A model generated the notes under the pieces. That model did not search any database, was not told the origin of the DNA, and saw only the letters and a list, made by a program, of their open reading frames with translations. The translations under genes were made by a program, and so were the position numbers. Positions 62,601-64,000 of a stretch of DNA of 64,000 nt are shown here, one piece after another. How positions within the stretch are numbered: position 1 is the first letter of the stretch; each line of letters opens with the position of its first letter. Source of the DNA: a bacterium (GTDB lineage Bacteria; UBP15; UBA6099); assembly GCA_029564595.1 (NCBI GenBank), contig JAKQPS010000044.1, forward strand, positions 112,473-176,472, in the 5' to 3' direction.

Positions 62601-63876
62601 ATTCGAAGTCGTCGAGCGCGCTTCGATACAGGATCATCTCGAAGCGATCGGAACCGTCCTCGCTTAAGCCGGACACGGCTATGTCAAACCCGATCTCCGG
62701 ATTGTCCAGAACCGCGAATCCAAACTCGCTTCGGGTGAGTTTTCGCATCTCATTGACAAAGAACAACGCCAGCTTCTTAGCGTCGTCGCAGATCATAGAT
62801 TCAATGAGGAACTTGTTGATGGCGTCAAGCGAGTCCCTTTGGCCGGCCACCGACTCCTCGGCGGCCTTTCGCCGCAGAGCTTCATCGGACGCCTGTTTGT
62901 GTTTGTCCTCGAGCGCTTCAAGAGTCCGGTTAATATTCAATGAAAGCAACCCGATTTCGTCTCTCCCTTCCTGTCTGACGCGAGCCGCGAAATCGGCTTC
63001 CCGCGCTAACGCTCCGAACGATTTCGACAATCTGCGAATTCTCGCGGTTACCTGCCTTCGAATGATTTCGAGCAAAATCACGATGAGTATTATCGCGCCT
63101 ATCATGGTGTACAGCCTAAACGCGGCGAGGGATCGGCGGCCTTGAATCTTTATCGCGCTCGGCCTCACGAATTCCAAATAGAAAGCGGGATATCCGTTTA
63201 CGTCCGGAAACATCATCACGCAACGCGTCCTGTCGAAATCCAGCAACTCTGTGTGAGAAGGAAAAGACGCGGGGTCAGCGCGTCCCGCGCCAATCATCTC
63301 TCCGGGCAGATCCGGGTCGCCGGGGAAAAGAAGCCTTATCGGCAACCCCACTATGCCCGAATAAGCCCTTGCAAGAGATTCGTCCACAAATCTGGCCATG
63401 ATGAGCGTGCCGCGCATCGGGCCTTCCGCTTCGCTTGTAAGGATAGACCACGTGAAAATGAGGGCGGGCCTTCCTCCCAAAGCGACAACTCCGTTGCGTC
63501 CGCTTTTTTCGCCGGGAGCCAATATGCTCCCGCTCGCTGCCAGCGCCACAAGCTCTTCAGGAACCGGAAGCTCCTTATTCCTGTCCGTGTCGAACGCTTT
63601 GGCGTATAGAATTTTTCCTTCCGTGTCGGCAGTGGCTATCAGATTCAATCCAGAAGATATGAATGTGGCGTCCATCATGTTTTCTTCAATATAGCGAGCC
63701 GGATTGTTCTCGCCGCCCGCAAATCTATAGGTCTCATCCCATTGCGCCCAGTCTTTGAGCATTGTACGTTTTCCATCAAGCTCAAGCTTGTGCGCGTGTT
63801 CTATCCTTGCGATATCATCAATGACGGACTGTCGTTCGAGAGCGTCGAATTTCCTTATTAAACCCGGATTCGCCAA
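59617..63876 (-). CDS. Multi-domain sensor histidine kinase (NarX-like HisKA_3), N-terminus probably truncated
   Basis: 1419 residues from a TTG at 63876. CHASE4 domain ~5-240 (KFDALERQSVIDDIARIEHA, DWAQWDETYRFAGG). TM ~255-273, HAMP ~274-325, GAF ~348-512, PAS ~520-640, GAF ~650-800, PAS ~800-917, PAS ~925-1060 with Cys977, 987, 993, 996, PAS ~1065-1190. Kinase: His1224 in RARLARELHDIMGRH; N box 1328-1338 (Asn1332), G1 DNGSG (1359-1363), G2 FGIIGMKER. CHASE4 kinases normally start with a membrane helix just before this point. Here the in-frame upstream codons give SIFLLANPGL and then lack ATG until a stop, so the first TM is missing. Overlaps the response regulator gene by four bases. Confidence 0.85.
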   Translation of the reverse strand: MANPGLIRKFDALERQSVIDDIARIEHAHKLELDGKRTMLKDWAQWDETYRFAGGENNPARYIEENMMDATFISSGLNLIATADTEGKILYAKAFDTDRNKELPVPEELVALAASGSILAPGEKSGRNGVVALGGRPALIFTWSILTSEAEGPMRGTLIMARFVDESLARAYSGIVGLPIRLLFPGDPDLPGEMIGAGRADPASFPSHTELLDFDRTRCVMMFPDVNGYPAFYLEFVRPSAIKIQGRRSLAAFRLYTMIGAIILIVILLEIIRRQVTARIRRLSKSFGALAREADFAARVRQEGRDEIGLLSLNINRTLEALEDKHKQASDEALRRKAAEESVAGQRDSLDAINKFLIESMICDDAKKLALFFVNEMRKLTRSEFGFAVLDNPEIGFDIAVSGLSEDGSDRFEMILYRSALDDFEYGEVVRLARDGRDIVAKNEPFDPSGEFEEDGIARRVSSYVCVPSLNERQSVRAVFFADKPGGYEAEDIATIDRLFMVFVGVLMRKRAEIRMVESESRYRTLVSNLSDAILTLDLPEWKFSTCNQSALKIFGAVSENDLLGMSPVNLSPPRQRDGSESVSKASRMVEIAIEKGFHYFDWTHCRLDGKEFEASVALSRVEFRGKPTVLVTIRDVTEQKRADEALRAVAESGTGPKSDIFEFLAKQLALTLMKRGAIIAAVEKDNHGKATAIAVWLDGELRESFSFDIEGTVFADVFHFRAIIRQDAEDRLLPRFPEIDGWTNASFWGAPIFDRQGKAIGVIAVIDDKPMTERPQTIPLLKSFAVRASSEMVRIKTEKKYQALFEGMSEGLVVCEILFDDEGQPADFHFSSINPSFERISGVKSEKIIGKTASAAIHDSDRHLIELFKTAAMTRRPENFEIYSKYWDKYLGVTIFSPEPGQIAGIFTDISDRKNAESELEKVLAELSAIHSSAPMAMLLVDRTFRVVKANDAATRFASRSNDEMVGMMFGDAMRCANDKNSALGCGFGELCDSCAMSSAVRDAFNTRRRSFDIEMWFTAAPGEPPNDRCLSSSVDYLSYGGFENVLICSNDVTKRKFAEFALVESEARYRELVESANSIILRLDINGEIIFINKHAEELFGYSKGELIGRNVVGSIVPETDSSGRDLSVMITEILTNILDYESNENENMRKDGSRIWINWSNKQLYNEKDKRIEILCVGTDISARKRAEELLIENEEKMKGLSRKLITAQEEERARLARELHDIMGRHIAALAMESEFLLAKERAELEEIRKLSSLAVKAATELRGICKGLRPVELDKLGLKTALEMLAREVSSIGKMEVETDVNENDFEGLEDETQISLYRVAQEALTNALKHSGASKASISSSTQGTELVLIIADNGSGFEPETIFEEKDMRFGIIGMKERILNCGGSLNIISGIGKGTEIIARAPLSPRAGEKG

Positions 63877-63970
63877 TAGAAAAATAGAAAAGGCATCTAG
63901 ATGTTCCAGAAAGACCGATAGAATTTGAGTTGTTCAGAAACAAGAACTATCGGAACGGAGGAACAAAAAG

Positions 63971-64000
63971 ATGCCCAGTAAAAAGTATGTCAAAAGCGAA
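63971..64000 (+). CDS. 5' end of a plus-strand gene, possibly an insertion-sequence transposase
   Basis: ATG at 63971 preceded by GGAGG at 9 bases, then ten codons MPSKKYVKSE to the window edge. The start resembles that of some IS630-type transposases (M-P-S-K-K-Y), but ten residues cannot establish it. A bulged inverted repeat (GTTCC 63903-63907 and CCGATAG 63915-63921 against CTATCGG 63947-63953 and GGAAC 63952-63956) lies just upstream. The gene points away from the truncated kinase, consistent with an element having inserted into the kinase start. Confidence 0.45.
   Translation, partial: MPSKKYVKSE

Overview
This looks like a chromosomal fragment of a diderm (Gram-negative-type), motile or twitching, probably uncultured bacterium. 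A secretin-based type IV pilus system needs an outer membrane, lipoproteins with lipoboxes are present, and the DNA is moderately GC-rich. SepF, DUF2851, a FapA-type protein and an OppABCDF importer do not fit one well-known phylum, so I do not assign one. There are no rRNA, tRNA or CRISPR features that I can see.

Layout. 1-2.2 kb: end of a STAS-domain gene, a small excisionase-like HTH gene and a multi-membrane-span glycosyltransferase-like protein, all on the minus strand. 2.2-7.8 kb: a complete plus-strand oppABCDF peptide importer operon. 7.9-23.9 kb: a mixed housekeeping/accessory stretch (zinc-ribbon CD225 protein, WYL regulator, J-domain protein, flippase, MobB, 2x[4Fe-4S] ferredoxin, TIM-barrel epimerase, PhnD-like binding protein, gamma-glutamylcyclotransferase-like, YkgJ-like, a 684-residue Cys-rich secreted protein, SepF, LOG-like, DUF2851, Yip1). 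23.9-43.6 kb: a minus-strand type IVa pilus region reading pilT, pilC, pilA, a second pilin, pilD, pilV-like, pilW-like, two giant tandem PilX-like proteins, then pilM-N-O-P-Q. The extension ATPase PilB is not in the window. 43.9-46.7 kb: a UPF0182 membrane protein. 46.7-58.7 kb: a minus-strand chemotaxis-like cluster (cheA, cheW, MCP, cheR, cheD, cheY, two cheX-like genes, cheB, a FapA-receiver fusion and two further receiver proteins). 59.0-63.9 kb: a NarL-type response regulator and a 1419-residue hybrid-sensor kinase whose N-terminus looks cut off next to a new plus-strand ORF at the window edge.

The most unusual signal is in oppA. The protein has full length and every family block, but in circularly permuted order: after the lipoprotein signal comes the segment that normally forms the C-terminal ~160 residues, followed by the normal N-terminal ~350 residues. 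All three seams fall at Gly-Lys dipeptides encoded by GGM AAR. This looks like a natural circular permutant of a cluster C solute-binding protein inside an otherwise normal operon.

Other notable points are the tandem ~1080-residue prepilin-like proteins with 5 clustered small pilins and their own peptidase; a FapA-type polymer-like protein fused to a receiver inside a chemotaxis operon; a CheA with ~390 extra N-terminal residues before its Hpt domain; and a PAS domain carrying a four-cysteine motif in the large kinase.
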